Source of the DNA: Blastococcus colisei
GTDB lineage: Bacteria > Actinomycetota > Actinomycetes > Mycobacteriales > Geodermatophilaceae
DNA: 64,000 nt
Assembly (NCBI RefSeq): GCF_006717095.1
Contig: NZ_VFQE01000001.1
Span: 1,116,001-1,180,000, forward strand
Reading direction: 5' to 3'
A program made the translations under genes and the position numbers. The stretch's first letter is position 1, and each line of letters begins with the position of its first letter. Below, in pieces: positions 1 through 10,346 of the stretch. Below the pieces are notes generated by a model, which saw only the letters and a program-made list of their open reading frames with translations, ran no database searches and had not been told where the DNA came from.

Positions 1-61
1 CCGCCAGCAGGACCACCCGCAGAGGACTCCGGGTCGATGTCGGTTCGTCGGCCGTGGTCAC
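1..61 (-). CDS. Start of a membrane/secreted protein, probably DUF305 (partial)
   Basis: Reading the minus strand from position 61 there is a GTG start 2-3 nt after a strong GAGGAGG ribosome site. It opens a frame that runs off the window edge and begins VTTADEPTSTRSPLRVVLLA. The last residues look like the start of a hydrophobic signal or anchor segment. It lies directly downstream of the DUF3105 gene on the same strand. In actinobacteria DUF3105 genes are commonly followed by a DUF305 (copper/ferritin-like) gene, so I infer that identity from position only; no DUF305 residues are visible here. Confidence 0.55.
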   Translation of the reverse strand, partial: MTTADEPTSTRSPLRVVLLA

Positions 62-98
62 GGTCCTCCTCGGTGTCGTCCGGTGCTCTGGCAGCGGG

Positions 99-845
99 TC
101 AGGGGGCGGCCGTCTCGGCCGGCGCCTCGGTGCCCGTCGCGCCGTCGGGCTCCTCGAGCAGCGGGTCCGCGGCGAACGTGGGGTTCTCGCAGCTGGCACC
201 GGGCTCAGGAGTGAACTCGGCGTTCAGCGTGAGGAAGTCGGCGAACTGCTTGATGCGGATGTCGTCGACGCTGTCGACCTTGAGCTGGTGGCCCCACGAC
301 TGGAGGGAGATGGGTGAGTCCAGCCCCTCGACGGGGGACAGCATCCGCCCGGACTCGTCCTCGACGAGCGCGGCAAGGGTGTCGATCTCGTCCTGCGAGA
401 GAGCCTCGGGGTCGTAGGTGATCCAGACGGCGCCGTGCTCGAGGCTGTGCACGGCGTTCTCGTGCCGGATGTCGACGTCGTAGACCGTGCCCGTGCAGTC
501 GGCCCAGTCCGGGGGCGGGGCGTGCGGACCACCCACCGGCGGCGACTGCTCGTAGTCGACCGGAGTGGTGACGTGCTCCGCGGACAGGTCGTCGTAGACC
601 TGGACCCCGTCGATCTCGTCGACCGCCTCGACCCGGTTGGCGTTGGACTCGTTCACCTGGACCACGGCGTAGGTGATGACCGCGGCGGCGAACACCACCA
701 CGGCGAGGGCGCCGGCGATAAGGCCCCAGGGCCGCTGCGGGGCGACGACGTTGGCCGCCGGACGGGTGCGTCCGCCCTTGCCGGCCGTGGCGCCCTTGCC
801 GGCAGGCCTGCCGTTGCCGCTCGCGGGCTTGCGGTCCTTGGCCAA
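99..845 (-). CDS. DUF3105 domain membrane protein
   Basis: A 248-residue protein of unknown function. The first 40 residues are Lys/Gly/Ala-rich and cytoplasmic, followed by a single membrane segment at about residues 42-64. The extracytoplasmic part matches the DUF3105 family as I know it: the VGGPHAPPP, CTGTVYD and NAVHSLEHGAVWITYDP stretches, with conserved His and Glu, and a late Cys (SCENP). The start is TTG at 845, chosen because GAGGAG lies about 7 nt upstream; the nearby ATG at 858 is in another frame. It is probably co-transcribed with the DUF305-like gene downstream. Its promoter region (846-1006) is shared with the divergent argS. Confidence 0.85.
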   Translation of the reverse strand: MAKDRKPASGNGRPAGKGATAGKGGRTRPAANVVAPQRPWGLIAGALAVVVFAAAVITYAVVQVNESNANRVEAVDEIDGVQVYDDLSAEHVTTPVDYEQSPPVGGPHAPPPDWADCTGTVYDVDIRHENAVHSLEHGAVWITYDPEALSQDEIDTLAALVEDESGRMLSPVEGLDSPISLQSWGHQLKVDSVDDIRIKQFADFLTLNAEFTPEPGASCENPTFAADPLLEEPDGATGTEAPAETAAP

Positions 846-994
846 GGCCTCTCCTCATGCTGACGTGACGCTTACGGGGGATGCGGGCACGGACGGCCCT
901 CGCCGGACGAGTCTAGGTCGGGGCCCTGTGCAGACCCTGTGAGCGTGAGAATCCTGTGGCCGGGCGGGTCGACGGGGCAGCCGAGGCCGGTCAG

Positions 995-1000
995 TACGCT
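995..1000 (+). promoter_or_regulatory. -10 box of a leaderless argS promoter
   Basis: TACGCT fits TANNNT and ends 6 nt before the GTG at 1007. That spacing is typical of actinobacterial leaderless transcripts, and no Shine-Dalgarno sequence precedes the start. It supports 1007 rather than an upstream GTG at 956 as the argS start. Confidence 0.6.
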
Positions 1001-1006
1001 CGTGCG

Positions 1007-2668
1007 GTGACACCTGAGCAGCTGCGGAACGTCGTCCGGACCGTCGTGGCCGCGGCCGTCGACCGTGGCGCCCTCGCGGTCGAGGTGCCCGACGAGGTCG
1101 TGGTCGAGCGCCCGAAGAACCGGGCGCACGGCGACTACGCCACCAACATCGCCCTCCGGCTGGCCAAGGCCGCCGGCCGGCCGCCGCGCGAGGTGGCCGA
1201 GCTGCTGGCCGGCGACCTCGCCGCGCAGCCCGGCATCGCGGCGGTCGACGTCGCCGGCCCCGGCTTCCTCAACATCACCCTCGCCCAGGGCGCGCTCGGC
1301 CGGATCGCGGTCGACGCGGTCACGGCCGGGGCCGCGTACGGGCGAACCGAGGTGCTGGCCGGCCAGAGGCTCAACCTGGAGTTCGTCTCGTCGAACCCGA
1401 CGGGTCCGGTCCACATCGGCGGCACCCGCTGGGCGGCTGTGGGCGACGCACTGGGCCGGCTGCTCGAGGCCAGCGGTGCCGACGTCACCCGGGAGTTCTA
1501 CCTCAACGACGCCGGGGCGCAGATCGACCGGTTCGCCAAGAGCTTGCACGCCGCCGCGCTCGGCAGGCCCGTGCCGGAGGACGGGTACGCCGGGAGCTAC
1601 ATCGGGGAGATCGCCCGCCAGGTCGTGGCCCGTGAGCCCGGGCTGCTCGACCGGCCCGCCGACGAGCAGCTGGCGGTGTTCCGCGCCCACGGCGTGGAGC
1701 TGATGGTCGCGGAGATCCGCAGCTCGCTGGTCGCGCTCGGCGTCGAGTTCGACGTCTTCTTCTCCGAGACGAGCCTGCACGAGTCCGGAGCCCTGGAGAA
1801 GGCGGTGGCCCGGCTGCGCGAGCAGGGGCACGTCTTCGAGCATGACGGGGCCGTCTGGCTGCGGACGACGGACTTCGGCGACGACAAGGACCGGGTACTC
1901 ATCAGGGCCGACGGCGAGCCGACCTACTTCGCCGCCGACTGCGCCTACTACCTGGACAAGCGGGCCCGTGGCTTCGATCGCGTCGTGATCATGCTGGCCT
2001 CGGACCACTCGGGGTACGTGGGCCGCTACAAGGCACTCGTCGCGGCGACCGGCGACGACCCCGACGCCCATCTCGAGATCCTCATCGGGCAGCTGGTCAA
2101 CCTGCTGCGGGACGGCGAGCCGGTGCGGATGAGCAAGCGCGCGGGCAACGTCGTCACCCTCGACGACCTCGTCGAGGCCATCGGGGTCGACGCGACCCGG
2201 TACGCGCTGGCCCGGGCATCCGTCGACCAGCAGATCGACGTGGACGTCGACCAGTGGACGCGGAAGACCAACGACAACCCGGTCTTCTACGTCCAGTACG
2301 CGCACGCCCGGATCTCCTCGGTGCTGCGCAACGCCACCGACCTGGGCCTGGCCCTGGGAGAGGCCAGGGACGTCGACGTCACCCAGCTGGTGCACGAGCG
2401 GGAGAGCGACCTGCTCCGGGCGATCGGCGAGTTCCCCCGGGTGCTGACGGCAGCCGCCGAGCTGCGGGCGCCGCACCGGGTCGCGCGCTACCTGGAGGAG
2501 CTGGCCGGTACCTACCACCGGTTCTACGACTCCTGCCGCGTGCTGCCCCGCGGCGATGAGGAGGCCACGGCGCTGACCACCGCGCGGCTCTGGCTGTGCG
2601 CGGCCACGGCGACCGTGCTGCGCAACGGCCTCGACGTCCTCGGTGTCTCCGCCCCGGAGCGGATGTGA
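1007..2668 (+). CDS. argS: Arginyl-tRNA synthetase
   Basis: Class I aminoacyl-tRNA synthetase charging tRNA-Arg with arginine in the cytoplasm. About 553 residues, normal for the family. Visible motifs: an N-terminal additional domain with the NVVRTVV and [13 protein letters not shown] stretches; the HIGH-type signature VHIGGTR after SSNPTGP; FYLNDAG; and the KMSKS-type loop VRMSKRAGN. The C-terminal part is the helical DALR anticodon-binding domain (VQYAHARI). The GTG at 1007 is preferred over 956 because a -10 box lies 6 nt before it and the protein then begins VTPEQLRN, as in relatives. Its stop overlaps the start of lysA by 4 nt. Confidence 0.97.
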   Translation: MTPEQLRNVVRTVVAAAVDRGALAVEVPDEVVVERPKNRAHGDYATNIALRLAKAAGRPPREVAELLAGDLAAQPGIAAVDVAGPGFLNITLAQGALGRIAVDAVTAGAAYGRTEVLAGQRLNLEFVSSNPTGPVHIGGTRWAAVGDALGRLLEASGADVTREFYLNDAGAQIDRFAKSLHAAALGRPVPEDGYAGSYIGEIARQVVAREPGLLDRPADEQLAVFRAHGVELMVAEIRSSLVALGVEFDVFFSETSLHESGALEKAVARLREQGHVFEHDGAVWLRTTDFGDDKDRVLIRADGEPTYFAADCAYYLDKRARGFDRVVIMLASDHSGYVGRYKALVAATGDDPDAHLEILIGQLVNLLRDGEPVRMSKRAGNVVTLDDLVEAIGVDATRYALARASVDQQIDVDVDQWTRKTNDNPVFYVQYAHARISSVLRNATDLGLALGEARDVDVTQLVHERESDLLRAIGEFPRVLTAAAELRAPHRVARYLEELAGTYHRFYDSCRVLPRGDEEATALTTARLWLCAATATVLRNGLDVLGVSAPERM

Positions 2669-4191
2669 GGGCGCACCCTGCGGGACCGCTGCACGGCAAC
2701 ATCCAGCAGCCGACCGCCGCGGGTGCGCCGCCGAGCGACCTCGGCGTCCTGGACCCGCACGTCTGGCCACGCTCGGCCGAGCGGGTCGACGGCGAGTTGC
2801 ACGTGGGCGGACGCCCGGTCACCGAGCTGGCCCGCGAGCACGGCACCCCGCTGTTCGTCCTCGACGAGGGCGACTTCCGTGGCCGGGCCGCCGACTTCGC
2901 GACCGCGTTCGCCGACGCCGACGTGCACTACGCCTCGAAGGCATTCCTCTGCGGGCAGGTGGCCCGCTGGATCGCCGAGGACGGCCTGCACCTGGACGCC
3001 TGCAGCGGCAACGAGCTCGCCCTGGCGCTGGCCGCAGGCTTCCCCGCCGAGCGGATCGCGCTGCACGGCAACAACAAGTCGCTGGTGGAGCTCCGCCTGG
3101 CCGTCGACTCGGGGATCGGGCACATCGTGCTGGACTCCTTCGACGAGATCGACCGGCTCGTCCCGCTGGCCGAGGCGCGGGTGGCCGCGGGCGGTGCGCC
3201 GGTGCCCGTGCTGATCCGCGCGACGGTGGGCATCGAGGCCCACACCCACGAGTTCATCGCCACCGCGCACGAGGACCAGAAGTTCGGCTTCTCCCTGGCC
3301 ACCGGTGACGCGCTGGCGGCTGCCGTCCGGGTGATCCGGGAGCCGGCACTGCTGCTCACCGGGCTGCACAGCCACATCGGCTCGCAGATCTTCGACACCG
3401 CCGGCTTCGAGGCCGCCGCCCACCGGATCGTCGGGCTGCTCGGCCAGGTGCAGCAGGCCACCGGCGAGCTGCTGGGGGAGCTGAACCTCGGCGGAGGGTT
3501 CGGCATCGCCTACCTGGCCGAGGACGACCCGGTCACCCCGGCGGACGTCGCCGTCCGGCTGCGGTCGGTCGTCGCCGCGGAGTGCGCTGCCCTCGGGCTG
3601 CCGGTGCCCCGCCTGGCCGTCGAGCCCGGCCGGGCCATCGCCGGGCCGGGCACCGTCACCCTGTACGAGATCGGCACGATCAAGCCGGTCCGCCTGGGCG
3701 CCAGCGGTGCCCCCGGCACGCCGATGGTGCGCAACTACGTCTCCGTCGACGGCGGCATGAGCGACAACATCCGTACCGCCCTCTACGACGCGAGCTACAC
3801 CTGCGTCCTGGCCAACCGGACCTCCGAGGCCCCGCCGGCGCTCTGCCGCGTGGTGGGCAAGCACTGCGAGAGCGGCGACATCCTCGTCCGCGACCTGTGG
3901 CTGCCATCGGACGTGCAGCCCGGCGACCTGCTCGCGGTCGCCGCCACGGGCGCCTACTGCTGGTCGATGGCCAGCAACTACAACTACCTGCTGAAGCCGC
4001 CGGTGGTCGCCGTGCGGGACGGCGGGGCGGAAGAGATCGTGCGGCGTCAGACGCTCTCCGACGTGTTCGCCCTCGACGCCGTCCTCGCGGGCTCGCCCGC
4101 GCCCTCGCCGGCGCCCTCCCAGCCGGCGCCCGAACACCCCGTGGGAGCTGGCTCGGCGAGCTCGCGAGTCGATGAGAAGGCATGGTCGTGA
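2665..4191 (+). CDS. lysA: Diaminopimelate decarboxylase
   Basis: PLP enzyme of fold type III that decarboxylates meso-diaminopimelate to lysine, the last step of the pathway. 508 residues from the GTG at 2665. Visible: the PLP lysine in [17 protein letters not shown], the phosphate-binding [14 protein letters not shown], the active-site cysteine in CESGDIL, and [11 protein letters not shown]. The C-terminus ends in a Pro/Ala/Ser-rich tail of about 40 residues that is not part of the catalytic fold. The start overlaps the argS stop (GTGA), so the two are likely translationally coupled; argS-lysA adjacency is known from Corynebacterium. The longer frame upstream lies inside argS and was rejected. 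Confidence 0.96.
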   Translation: MRAHPAGPLHGNIQQPTAAGAPPSDLGVLDPHVWPRSAERVDGELHVGGRPVTELAREHGTPLFVLDEGDFRGRAADFATAFADADVHYASKAFLCGQVARWIAEDGLHLDACSGNELALALAAGFPAERIALHGNNKSLVELRLAVDSGIGHIVLDSFDEIDRLVPLAEARVAAGGAPVPVLIRATVGIEAHTHEFIATAHEDQKFGFSLATGDALAAAVRVIREPALLLTGLHSHIGSQIFDTAGFEAAAHRIVGLLGQVQQATGELLGELNLGGGFGIAYLAEDDPVTPADVAVRLRSVVAAECAALGLPVPRLAVEPGRAIAGPGTVTLYEIGTIKPVRLGASGAPGTPMVRNYVSVDGGMSDNIRTALYDASYTCVLANRTSEAPPALCRVVGKHCESGDILVRDLWLPSDVQPGDLLAVAATGAYCWSMASNYNYLLKPPVVAVRDGGAEEIVRRQTLSDVFALDAVLAGSPAPSPAPSQPAPEHPVGAGSASSRVDEKAWS

Positions 4192-5477
4192 AGCCCTTGA
4201 AGGTTGCCCTGCTCGGCTGCGGGACCGTCGGCAGCGCCGTCCTGCGCCTGATCGACGAACAGGCCGACGACCTCGCCGCCCGCGTCGGGCGCCCCGTCGA
4301 GGTGGCCGGCATCGCGGTGCGCCGTCCGGCCCACCACCCCGACGTCCCGCAGCACCTGCTCACCACCGACGCCCAGGCCCTGGTCAGCCGCGACGACGTC
4401 GACCTCGTCGTCGAGGTGATCGGTGGCATCGAGCCGGCCCGGACGCTGATCCTGGCCGCCTTCGAGGCGGGCAAGTCGGTGGTCAGCGCCAACAAGGCCC
4501 TGCTGGCCGACGACGGGCCGGCCCTGCACGCCGCCGCGGCGAAGTCCGGCGTCGACCTCTACTACGAGGCCGCGGTCGCCGGCGCCATCCCGCTGCTGCG
4601 ACCGCTGCGCGAGTCGCTGGCCGGCGACCAGCTCCGCCGCGTGGTCGGCATCGTCAACGGGACCACGAACTACATCCTGTCCCGCATGGCCGAGACCGGC
4701 GCCGGCTTCGCCGAGGCGCTCGCCGAGGCCACCGAGCTCGGGTACGCCGAGGCCGATCCGACCGCCGACGTCGACGGGTTCGACGCCGCGGCCAAGGCGG
4801 CGATCCTCGCCTCGCTGGCCTTCCACACCCCCGTGTCGGCCGCCGACGTCTACCGCGAGGGCATCTCGGCGGTGTCGGCCACCGACGTCGCGCGGGCCGC
4901 CGAGATCGGCTGCACGGTCAAGCTGCTGGCCATCTGCGAGCGGGTGGAGAACGGGAACGGCGACTCGGTCGCCGTCCGCGTGCACCCCGCGATGATCCCG
5001 ACCACGCACCCGCTGGCGTCGGTCGGCGGCGCGTTCAACGCGGTGTTCGTCGAGGCCGAGGCGGCCGGGCAGCTGATGTTCTACGGGCAGGGCGCAGGCG
5101 GAGAGCCGACGGCCAGCGCCGTCCTCGGCGACCTCGTGGCCGTCGCGCGCAACCGGCTGGCCGGGGCCTCGGGCCAGGGGCCGACCGGATACGCCAACCT
5201 CGACGTCCGGCCCATCGCCGACACCCCGACCCGCTACCACGTCAGCCTCGACGTGGCCGACAAGCCGGGCGTGCTGGCGACCGTCGCGCAGGAGTTCGCC
5301 CGGCACGAGGTGAGCATCGCCACCGTCCGCCAGGACGGGCACGGCGATGCGGCCACGCTGGTGATCGTCACCCACAGCGCCCCCGACGCCGCGCTGTCTG
5401 CCACCATCGCCGCGCTGCGGGACATGCCCGCCGTGCGGGGGGTCACGAGCGTGCTGCGCGTGGAGGGGTTGTCATGA
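4188..5477 (+). CDS. hom: Homoserine dehydrogenase
   Basis: NAD(P)-dependent reduction of aspartate semialdehyde to homoserine, the branch point to threonine and methionine. About 429 residues. Seen: the dinucleotide motif GCGTVGSAV near the N-terminus, [17 protein letters not shown], the catalytic-domain stretch [13 protein letters not shown], and a C-terminal ACT domain (about residues 350-425; [15 protein letters not shown]) expected to bind threonine for feedback control. Start choice: GTG at 4188 overlaps the lysA stop by 4 nt and has GAGAAGG at 7 nt; the ATG at 4182 is only 1 nt from that site. Either is in frame. Confidence 0.96.
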   Translation: MKPLKVALLGCGTVGSAVLRLIDEQADDLAARVGRPVEVAGIAVRRPAHHPDVPQHLLTTDAQALVSRDDVDLVVEVIGGIEPARTLILAAFEAGKSVVSANKALLADDGPALHAAAAKSGVDLYYEAAVAGAIPLLRPLRESLAGDQLRRVVGIVNGTTNYILSRMAETGAGFAEALAEATELGYAEADPTADVDGFDAAAKAAILASLAFHTPVSAADVYREGISAVSATDVARAAEIGCTVKLLAICERVENGNGDSVAVRVHPAMIPTTHPLASVGGAFNAVFVEAEAAGQLMFYGQGAGGEPTASAVLGDLVAVARNRLAGASGQGPTGYANLDVRPIADTPTRYHVSLDVADKPGVLATVAQEFARHEVSIATVRQDGHGDAATLVIVTHSAPDAALSATIAALRDMPAVRGVTSVLRVEGLS

Positions 5478-6562
5478 GCGTCTCGGGGACGACGGTGTCG
5501 CCCGGCTGGCCGGGGCTGATCGAGGCCTACCGCTCCCGCCTGCCGGTGAGCGACGACACCCCGGTGGTGACGCTCCAGGAGGGCGCGACCCCGCTGCTCC
5601 CGGCGCCGGAGCTCTCCCGTCGCACCGGCTGCGAGGTGTTCCTCAAGGTCGAGGGCGCCAACCCGACCGGCTCCTTCAAGGACCGCGGCATGACGATGGC
5701 GATCACCAAGGCCGTCGAGGAGGGGGCGAAGGCGGTCATCTGCGCCTCGACGGGGAACACCAGCGCGAGCGCCGCGGCCTACGCCGCCCGCGCCGGGCTC
5801 ACCTGCGCGGTGCTCGTGCCGCAGGGCAAGATCGCGATGGGCAAGCTGGCCCAGGCGCTGGTGCACGGCGCGCAGCTGCTCCAGGTCGAGGGCAACTTCG
5901 ACGACTGCCTGGCACTGGCCAGCAAGCTCGCGATCGACTACCCGGTCAGCCTGGTCAACAGCGTCAACCAGTACCGCATCGAGGGACAGAAGACCGCGTC
6001 CTTCGAGATCGTCGACGTCCTGGGCGACGCCCCCGACATCCACTGCCTGCCGGTCGGGAACGCCGGCAACATCACCGCCTACTGGCAGGGCTACCGCGAG
6101 TACTGCGCCGACTCCGACGCCCCCGGCCCCGCCTCGCGCACCCCGCGCATGTGGGGCTTCCAGGCCGCCGGTGCCGCGCCGATCGTCAGCGGTCAGGTCG
6201 TGGAGAACCCGAGCACGATCGCCACCGCCATCCGGATCGGCAACCCGGCGTCGTGGACCAAGGCCCTGGCCGCACGCGACGAGTCCGGCGGCCGCATCGA
6301 CGCCGTCACCGACCGCGCGATCCTGGCCGCCTACCGGCTGCTGGCCCGAAGCGTTGCGGTCTTCGTCGAGCCGGCGTCGGCGGCCTCGGTCGCCGGGCTG
6401 CTGCAGGTCGCCGCAGCCGGTGAGCTGGAGCCCGGGCAGCGCATCGTCTGCACCGTCACGGGCAACGGGCTCAAGGATCCCGAGTGGGCGATCTCGGGCG
6501 CGCCGGCCCCGGTCACCATTCCCGTGGACGCGGCGGCCGCCGCCGCCCAGCTCGGATTGTGA
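5474..6562 (+). CDS. thrC: Threonine synthase
   Basis: PLP-dependent conversion of O-phosphohomoserine to threonine. 362 residues, the short form usual in actinobacteria. The PLP lysine is in [11 protein letters not shown] and the phosphate/Ser-Thr cluster is [23 protein letters not shown] and [11 protein letters not shown] are further family signatures. The ATG at 5474 overlaps the hom stop (ATGA), and the gene ends overlapping thrB, so hom-thrC-thrB form one coupled unit. Confidence 0.96.
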   Translation: MSVSGTTVSPGWPGLIEAYRSRLPVSDDTPVVTLQEGATPLLPAPELSRRTGCEVFLKVEGANPTGSFKDRGMTMAITKAVEEGAKAVICASTGNTSASAAAYAARAGLTCAVLVPQGKIAMGKLAQALVHGAQLLQVEGNFDDCLALASKLAIDYPVSLVNSVNQYRIEGQKTASFEIVDVLGDAPDIHCLPVGNAGNITAYWQGYREYCADSDAPGPASRTPRMWGFQAAGAAPIVSGQVVENPSTIATAIRIGNPASWTKALAARDESGGRIDAVTDRAILAAYRLLARSVAVFVEPASAASVAGLLQVAAAGELEPGQRIVCTVTGNGLKDPEWAISGAPAPVTIPVDAAAAAAQLGL

Positions 6563-7503
6563 GCCATGCGGTGCGGGTCCGTGTGCCCGCCACCAGCGCG
6601 AACCTCGGGCCGGCGTTCGACTGCGCCGGCCTGGCGCTGACCTGCCACGACGTCCTCGAGTTCGCCGTCCTCCCGTCCGGCCTCGAGGTGTCGGTCTCCG
6701 GCGTCGGCGCCGGGGAGCTGCCGGCCGACGAGTCGCACCTCGTCGTCCGCGCGTTCCGGGCGGCCTCTGCCGGCCTCGGCTGGACGCCGCCGGGGCTGCG
6801 CGTCGTCGCGGAGAACGGCATCCCGCAGGGGCGGGGGATGGGTTCCTCCGCCGCGGCCGTCGTCGCGGGGGTGCTGGGTGCCTGGGCGCTGTGCCCCGAC
6901 GTCGAGGCGATCGACCTCGACGCCGTCCTCCGGCTGACCACGGAGCTGGAAGGGCATCCCGACAACGTCGCCGCCTGTCTGCTCGGGGGCGCCACGCTGT
7001 CGTGGATGACGCCGGACGGCGCCCGTGCCGACCGGCTGGAGGTCGACGCCACCGTCACGCCCGTCGTCCTCGTCCCCGGCGACACGCTGTCCACGCACGT
7101 GGCCCGGGGCCTGCTGCCCGACGTCGTTCCGCACGGCGACGCCGCGCATGCAGCCGGCCGGGCCGCGCTCCTCGTGCACGCGCTGACCCGCGAGCCCGGC
7201 CTCCTGCTCGAGGCGACCGAGGACCGGCTGCACCAGCGGCAGCGGGCCGCCGCGATGCCGGAGTCGCTCGCGCTGCTCGACGCGCTGCGCGGGCAGGGGC
7301 TGCCCGCCGTGGTCTCCGGCGCGGGCCCGAGCCTGCTCGTCCTCGCCCAGGGGTCGTCCGGCGCCGGGGGCGACCCCTCCACCGCGGACCACCTCCGGAC
7401 CATCGGTGAACTGGCCCCACCGAGCTGGACGGTCCTCCCGCTGGAGGTGGACGTGCACGGGGCGCGCGTGCTCGATGAAAACCCTCAGGTATCGTCTCGG
7501 TAA
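6559..7503 (+). CDS. thrB: Homoserine kinase
   Basis: GHMP-family kinase phosphorylating homoserine with ATP to give the ThrC substrate. 314 residues from a GTG at 6559 that overlaps the thrC stop by 4 nt; the protein then begins [20 protein letters not shown], the expected N-terminal GHMP motif. The ATP loop is [12 protein letters not shown], and [13 protein letters not shown] follows. It is the last gene of the aspartate-family cluster. The next gene, rho, has its own promoter. Confidence 0.95.
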   Translation: MSHAVRVRVPATSANLGPAFDCAGLALTCHDVLEFAVLPSGLEVSVSGVGAGELPADESHLVVRAFRAASAGLGWTPPGLRVVAENGIPQGRGMGSSAAAVVAGVLGAWALCPDVEAIDLDAVLRLTTELEGHPDNVAACLLGGATLSWMTPDGARADRLEVDATVTPVVLVPGDTLSTHVARGLLPDVVPHGDAAHAAGRAALLVHALTREPGLLLEATEDRLHQRQRAAAMPESLALLDALRGQGLPAVVSGAGPSLLVLAQGSSGAGGDPSTADHLRTIGELAPPSWTVLPLEVDVHGARVLDENPQVSSR

Positions 7504-7531
7504 CGAGGAACACACGCCGGACCCACCGGTG

Positions 7532-7561
7532 TTGTCACGGTCTGTGAGCTGCGTCTAGGCT
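7532..7561 (+). promoter_or_regulatory. rho promoter with long leader
   Basis: TTGTCA (7532-7537), an 18-bp spacer, then TAGGCT (7556-7561): a good housekeeping sigma-70/SigA type promoter. A start near 7568 would leave a leader of about 180 nt before rho. The leader is pyrimidine-rich in places (7610-7660), as might suit Rho autoregulation, which is known for rho in other bacteria; here that is only a suggestion. Confidence 0.55.
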
Positions 7562-7748
7562 CACGGCGTAGCCGCCCACTCGGGTGAGCCTCGCGCGGGG
7601 CCGAAGCAGACGATCTCTCTTCGCCGCTGATCCGCCTCGCATCTTTCGACCCGATCCCTTCTGCGTTCCCGCCTCCGGGCCGGACCTCCGGGGACCGGGG
7701 CACCCCCTGCGCTGCAACGCGCAGGTCACCGCAGGGAAGGACCTGTAC

Positions 7749-9857
7749 GTGAGTGAAACCACCGACCTCGAGGTGACCGGTACGCAGGACGCTGCCGGCC
7801 CGACCGAGGCGACTGCCGCTTCTGGGACGACGGGCAGCCCCCGTCGCCGCGGCAACGGACTGTCGGGGATGCTGCTGCCCGAGCTGCAACGGCTCGCCGG
7901 CGAGCTGGGCATCTCCGGCACCGGCCGGATGCGCAAGGGCGACCTCGTCGCCGCCATCTCCGCCCGCCAGGTGGGCGGCGGCGACGCCCCGGCCGGCGGC
8001 GCGCCCGCGGCCCGCGTCCCCGAGGCCCGTGGCGTCGCGGCGACGTCCGCGCCCCTGGAGGCCCCCGTCAGCGGTGGCGCCAACGGCGGCCCGCTGACCG
8101 GCGCGACCGAGACGCCCGAGGCGGTACGTCCCACCCGCACGCGTCGTGGCGCCAGCCGCCCCGCCGGCTCGCCGTCGGCCGATGCGGCCCCCGCAGGCGA
8201 GACGACCGAGATCCCCGCTGCCATCGAGTCCGCCGCTCCGGCCGCGCCCTCCACCGACGACGCCCCCGCCGACGGCGACCAGCGCACCGAGGGGGACCGC
8301 CCCCAGCGCAGCCGCGACCGTGGCCGTAACCGCGGCGACCGTGACGGAGCCCCCCGCGACGCTGCTCCCCGCGACGGTGGCAACAACCGTGACGGCGGCA
8401 ACCGTGACGGCGGCGGCGCCCGCGACGGGGGTAACCGTGACGGCGGCAGCGCTCGCGACGGCGGCGCCCGCGACGGCGGCACCCGTGACGGCAACCGTGG
8501 TCCCGACCGCGGCGACCGCAACGACCGGGGCGGACGTCCGGACAACCGGAACGACAACCGCAACGACGGCCGGACCAACACCAACGATGACGACGACGAC
8601 GACTTCGAGGGTGGCCGAGGTCGCCGCGGCCGTCGCTACCGGGACCGCAACAAGCGCGGCGGCAACTCCGGTGGCGGCCGCGACCGCTACGACCAGGGCG
8701 AGCCGACGGTCAGCGAGGACGACGTCCTGCTCCCCGTCGCGGGCATCCTCGACGTCCTCGACAACTACGCGTTCGTCCGGACCTCGGGGTACCTGACCGG
8801 CCCGAACGACGTGTACGTCTCGCTGTCGCAGGTTCGCCGCTACGGCCTGCGCCGCGGCGACGCCATCACCGGCGCCGTCCGCCAGCCGCGTGAGGGCGAG
8901 CGCAAGGACAAGTACAACGCGCTCGTCCGGCTGGACACCGTCAACGGGCTCGAGCCCGACCAGGCGAAGAACCGTGCCGAGTTCACCAAGCTGACCCCGC
9001 TCTACCCGCAGGAGCGCCTGCGGCTGGAGACCGAGCCGCACGTGCTGACCACCCGGGTCCTCGACCTGGTCATGCCGATCGGCAAGGGTCAGCGCGCCCT
9101 GATCGTCAGCCCGCCGAAGGCCGGAAAGACGATGGTCCTGCAGGCGCTGGCCAACGCGATCACGACCAACAACCCCGAGTGCCACCTGATGGTCGTCCTG
9201 GTCGACGAGCGGCCCGAAGAGGTCACCGACATGCAGCGCTCGGTGAAGGGCGAGGTCATCGCCTCCACCTTCGACCGGCCGCCGGCCGACCACACGACGG
9301 TCGCCGAGCTCTCCATCGAGCGGGCCAAGCGCCTGGTCGAGATGGGCCACGACGTCGTCGTCCTGCTGGACTCGATCACCCGCCTGGGCCGCGCCTACAA
9401 CCTGGCGGCCCCTGCCAGCGGGCGCATCCTCTCCGGTGGTGTCGACTCCACGGCGCTCTACCCGCCCAAGCGCTTCCTCGGCGCGGCCCGCAACATCGAG
9501 AACGGCGGCTCGCTCACGATCATCGCCTCGGCGCTGGTCGAGACCGGCTCCACGATGGACACGGTCATCTTCGAGGAGTTCAAGGGCACCGGTAACGCCG
9601 AGATCAAGCTCGACCGCCGCCTGGCGGACAAGCGGGTCTTCCCGGCGGTCGACGTGAACGCGTCGGGCACCCGCAAGGAAGAGATCCTGATGAACCCCGA
9701 CGAGCTGGCGATCGTCATCAAGCTGCGCCGGGTGCTCGCCGCGCTCGAGCCGCAGCAGGCCCTGGAACTGCTCCTGGACAAGCTGAAGAAGACGCGCAAC
9801 AACGTCGAGTTCCTCATGCAGATCCAGAAGACGACGCTCGGGCCGACGAACGACTGA
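7749..9857 (+). CDS. rho: Transcription termination factor Rho, with Asp/Gly/Arg/Asn-rich insert
   Basis: Hexameric RNA-dependent ATPase that ends transcription. About 702 residues, much longer than E. coli Rho (419), as is usual in actinobacteria. Order: Rho-N helical domain (LPELQRLAGELGI, about residues 40-70); a low-complexity region (about 75-320) that includes about seven RDGG repeats, Asn/Arg runs and a run of six Asp; the RNA-binding cold-shock fold (NYAFVRTSGYLTG); then the ATPase with Walker A SPPKAGKT, VDERPEEVTD, LLDSITRLGRAYN and Q-loop YPPKRFLGAARN. The GTG at 7749 has GGGAAGG at 8 nt. The frame is open further upstream, but nothing supports an earlier start. Confidence 0.96.
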   Translation: MSETTDLEVTGTQDAAGPTEATAASGTTGSPRRRGNGLSGMLLPELQRLAGELGISGTGRMRKGDLVAAISARQVGGGDAPAGGAPAARVPEARGVAATSAPLEAPVSGGANGGPLTGATETPEAVRPTRTRRGASRPAGSPSADAAPAGETTEIPAAIESAAPAAPSTDDAPADGDQRTEGDRPQRSRDRGRNRGDRDGAPRDAAPRDGGNNRDGGNRDGGGARDGGNRDGGSARDGGARDGGTRDGNRGPDRGDRNDRGGRPDNRNDNRNDGRTNTNDDDDDDFEGGRGRRGRRYRDRNKRGGNSGGGRDRYDQGEPTVSEDDVLLPVAGILDVLDNYAFVRTSGYLTGPNDVYVSLSQVRRYGLRRGDAITGAVRQPREGERKDKYNALVRLDTVNGLEPDQAKNRAEFTKLTPLYPQERLRLETEPHVLTTRVLDLVMPIGKGQRALIVSPPKAGKTMVLQALANAITTNNPECHLMVVLVDERPEEVTDMQRSVKGEVIASTFDRPPADHTTVAELSIERAKRLVEMGHDVVVLLDSITRLGRAYNLAAPASGRILSGGVDSTALYPPKRFLGAARNIENGGSLTIIASALVETGSTMDTVIFEEFKGTGNAEIKLDRRLADKRVFPAVDVNASGTRKEEILMNPDELAIVIKLRRVLAALEPQQALELLLDKLKKTRNNVEFLMQIQKTTLGPTND

Positions 9858-9872
9858 ACGAACCCCGGTGCG

Positions 9873-9905
9873 GTCGGCCGGTCTCCTTCTGGGAGACTGG
9901 CCGAC
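9873..9905 (+). terminator. Terminator hairpin after rho
   Basis: A 14-bp stem (GTCGGCCGGTCTCC pairing to GGAGACTGGCCGAC, one G-T pair) with a 5-nt loop, starting 15 nt after the rho stop. It has no following T-run, as is common for actinobacterial terminators. Confidence 0.7.
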
Positions 9906-9992
9906 TGAGCCCCGCCGGCGGCGCGGAATGACCATCGGCCCGCCGGCGTTCGACCACACGAACACGACAGACTTCTCGGAAGAGGCGCAGGC

Positions 9993-10244
9993 ATGAAGAG
10001 CGACATCCACCCGGCCTACAACGTCACCACGGTGACCTGTGGCTGCGGCAACACGTTTCAGACGCGCAGCACGTCCCCGACCGGTCAGCTGACCGTCGAG
10101 GTCTGCTCGGCGTGCCACCCCTTCTACACCGGCAAGCAGAAGATCCTCGACACCGGTGGCCGCGTCGCCCGCTTCGAGAAGCGGTTCGGCAAGCGTGCCC
10201 CCGCCGGTGCCGAGACGGCCGGTTCCGAGGCCGCCGGCAAGTAG
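9993..10244 (+). CDS. rpmE: 50S ribosomal protein L31 (zinc-binding form)
   Basis: 83 residues. The N-terminus [10 protein letters not shown] and the CGC (C16, C18) plus CSAC (C38, C41) cysteine pairs mark the zinc-containing C+ form of L31, which bridges the ribosomal subunits. [21 protein letters not shown] is also typical (key residues Y47, G49, R57, F60). A ribosome site (GAAGAGG) lies about 10 nt before the ATG. The extra Ala/Gly-rich tail of about 12 residues is common in actinobacteria. Its own terminator follows. The C+ form implies expression when zinc is sufficient. Confidence 0.96.
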   Translation: MKSDIHPAYNVTTVTCGCGNTFQTRSTSPTGQLTVEVCSACHPFYTGKQKILDTGGRVARFEKRFGKRAPAGAETAGSEAAGK

Positions 10245-10250
10245 CTCCTC

Positions 10251-10295
10251 CGACGGCGCCCGTGCCGCCCCCACCCGGGGCGGGGCGGGCGCCGT
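10251..10295 (+). terminator. Terminator hairpin after rpmE
   Basis: A long GC stem: GACGGCGCCCG pairs perfectly with CGGGCGCCGTC, and the inner GCCCC pairs with GGGGC. It begins 7 nt after the rpmE stop. No T-run follows. Confidence 0.7.
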
Positions 10296-10346
10296 CGTCA
10301 TGTCCGCAGCCGTGTCCCGGCGTGTCCGTCCGAGAGGAGTCCACCG

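Noticed and set aside
956-1006. Earlier GTG start for argS
   Set aside because: It would place the -10 box inside the gene and adds residues absent from relatives.
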